Shown here: positions 8,268 to 9,254 of the stretch, piece by piece | Layout: each line of letters starts with the position of its first letter | Numbering within the stretch: the stretch's first letter is position 1 | DNA from: DASZHA01 sp035938265 | GTDB lineage: Bacteria > Chloroflexota > Dormibacteria > DASZGP01 | NCBI GenBank assembly: GCA_035938265.1 | Contig: DASZHA010000017.1 | Coordinates: forward strand, 1 to 9,254 | Length of the DNA stretch: 9,254 nt | Reading direction: 5' to 3' | Position numbers and translations under genes: made by a program | Notes under the pieces: generated by a model | Told to the model about the DNA's origin: nothing | Databases searched by the model: none | Seen by the model: only the letters and a program-made list of their open reading frames with translations

Positions 8268-9254
8268 CTAGAGAAGGTCCTCGCGATTTCGTCGCTTGAG
8301 CTCGGCGACCAGCAGCTTGACGTCCTGGACGCGGTTCTTGGGGATGACCAGGATGGCGTCGTCGGTGGCCACCACGACCAGGTCGGACACGCCGGCCAGG
8401 GCCACCAGCTGCTTCCCCGCCATCACCAGGTTGCCACCACCATCCACCACCAGGACATCGCCGTCCACCGTGTTCCCGTCGGCGTCGAGCTGCATGACCT
8501 CTGGGAGGTCGGCCCAGCTGCCGACGTCGCTCCAGCTGAAGGCCGCGGGGATCACGAGCAAGTCGCTGGTGCGCTCCATCACCGCGTGGTCCACGGCGAT
8601 GTCGGGCAGGGCCAGGTAGGCCTCCGCGTAAGCGTCGTCATCACCGGCGGCGCGGGCGGCAGCCGCCGTTCCCGCGCCAGATGCGGTGTCGGGTGCGTTC
8701 TGGGTCAGCTGTTCGAGAAAGGTGCGGTTGCGCCAGGCGAAGATGCCCAGGTTCCAGAGATAGTCGCCGGACTGCACCATGCGCTCGGCCTCCTCCTGGG
8801 GCGGCTTCTCGACGAACCCCAGCGCCTGCCGGGCGTCGGCGCGGCCGTCGGCCGTGAGCGTCTCGCCGACGTGGATGTAGCCGAAGCCGGTGGCGGCACT
8901 GCGGGGCGTGAGACCGAGCGTCACGAGCGACCCGGTCTCCTCGGCCCAGGCCATCGCCGACCGCGCCGTAGCGGCGAAGGCGTCACTGTCGGGGATCAGG
9001 TGGTCAGCGTGGAGCGAGATCATGACGCCATCGCCAGGGAGGGCGTGGGCCGCCAGGGCCAGGCAGGCGGCGGTGCCGCGGCGGCCGGGCTCCACGATCC
9101 AGTCGGCTGCGCCAAGCTCCGGCAGCTCCGCCCTTGCCAGCTCCAGCTGCGAGGCCTCGGTGAGGACAAGGACGCGGTCGGCGACCTGGCGGGCGCGCTC
9201 GTAAGTGGCCCGCAGCAGGGTGCGGTCGCCCAGCAGCTTGAGCAGGTGCTTGGG
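8268..9254 (-). CDS. manC: Mannose-1-phosphate guanylyltransferase, short form (5' end cut by window)
   Basis: Cytoplasmic nucleotidyltransferase making GDP-mannose from mannose-1-phosphate and GTP. The frame stays open to the window edge; the 328 visible residues begin PKHLLKLLGDRTLLRATYERARQVADRVLVLT, the second conserved block of the family, so only a short N-terminus (with the expected GxGTRLWP nucleotide loop) is missing. Further hallmarks are EPGRRGTAACLALAA (54-68, equivalent to the usual EPxGRNTAAA), LHADHLIPD from 81 (usually PADH), TGFGYIHVGE, FVEKP, GDYLWNLGIFAWR, and AFSWSDVGSWADL, diagnostic for GDP-mannose pyrophosphorylases. A GTG at 9095 lies mid-domain and is not a real start. 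The protein ends after LLVAELKRRNREDLL with no fused isomerase; that domain is encoded separately two genes downstream. Identification is firm. Confidence 0.93.
   Translation of the reverse strand, partial: PKHLLKLLGDRTLLRATYERARQVADRVLVLTEASQLELARAELPELGAADWIVEPGRRGTAACLALAAHALPGDGVMISLHADHLIPDSDAFAATARSAMAWAEETGSLVTLGLTPRSAATGFGYIHVGETLTADGRADARQALGFVEKPPQEEAERMVQSGDYLWNLGIFAWRNRTFLEQLTQNAPDTASGAGTAAAARAAGDDDAYAEAYLALPDIAVDHAVMERTSDLLVIPAAFSWSDVGSWADLPEVMQLDADGNTVDGDVLVVDGGGNLVMAGKQLVALAGVSDLVVVATDDAILVIPKNRVQDVKLLVAELKRRNREDLL

Noticed and set aside
7160..8299. 379-codon plus-strand frame opposite the mutase gene
   Set aside because: The opposite strand carries all phosphohexomutase motifs. 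The antisense product is an Asp/Gly/Leu/Val/His-rich shadow with no domain.

Overview
The window is GC-rich and densely coding, and contains no gene-free stretch longer than about 50 bases. GTG starts are common, genes overlap or nearly abut, and both secreted proteins carry lipoprotein signal peptides (lipobox plus Cys). This fits a high-GC, probably monoderm bacterium such as an Actinomycetota, Chloroflexota or Dormibacterota-like lineage. The lineage is an inference from style and cannot be fixed from this sequence alone.

Left part (+ strand, 1-3717): the tail of a branched-chain amino acid ABC transporter operon. It holds the permease livM (cut at the window start) and the two ATPases livG and livF. 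A lipid-anchored beta-propeller protein follows only 7 bases after livF. The livH permease and livK-type receptor are not in view and would be expected upstream. The four genes lie close enough to be one transcript.

Right part (- strand, 9254 down to 3729): six genes in one direction, which look like a single operon. In transcription order they are a mannose-1-phosphate guanylyltransferase (5' end outside the window), a phosphomannomutase/phosphoglucomutase, a small cupin resembling the isomerase domain of type II phosphomannose isomerase, an unrecognised nine-helix membrane protein, a solute-binding lipoprotein of the bac_3 family, and an EamA/DMT-family transporter. The first three could together convert fructose-6-phosphate to GDP-mannose, the donor for mannosylated glycans, glycolipids or glycoproteins. 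The last three are membrane or surface proteins without a clear role, and the solute-binding protein has no permease or ATPase beside it.

The two blocks converge at 3717/3729 with 11 bases between the stop codons. I see no tRNA, rRNA, CRISPR array, insertion sequence, prophage or clearly novel defence or mobile system. The most open questions are the unrecognised membrane protein, the orphan binding protein that lacks the usual ligand arginine, and the propeller lipoprotein attached to the liv operon.
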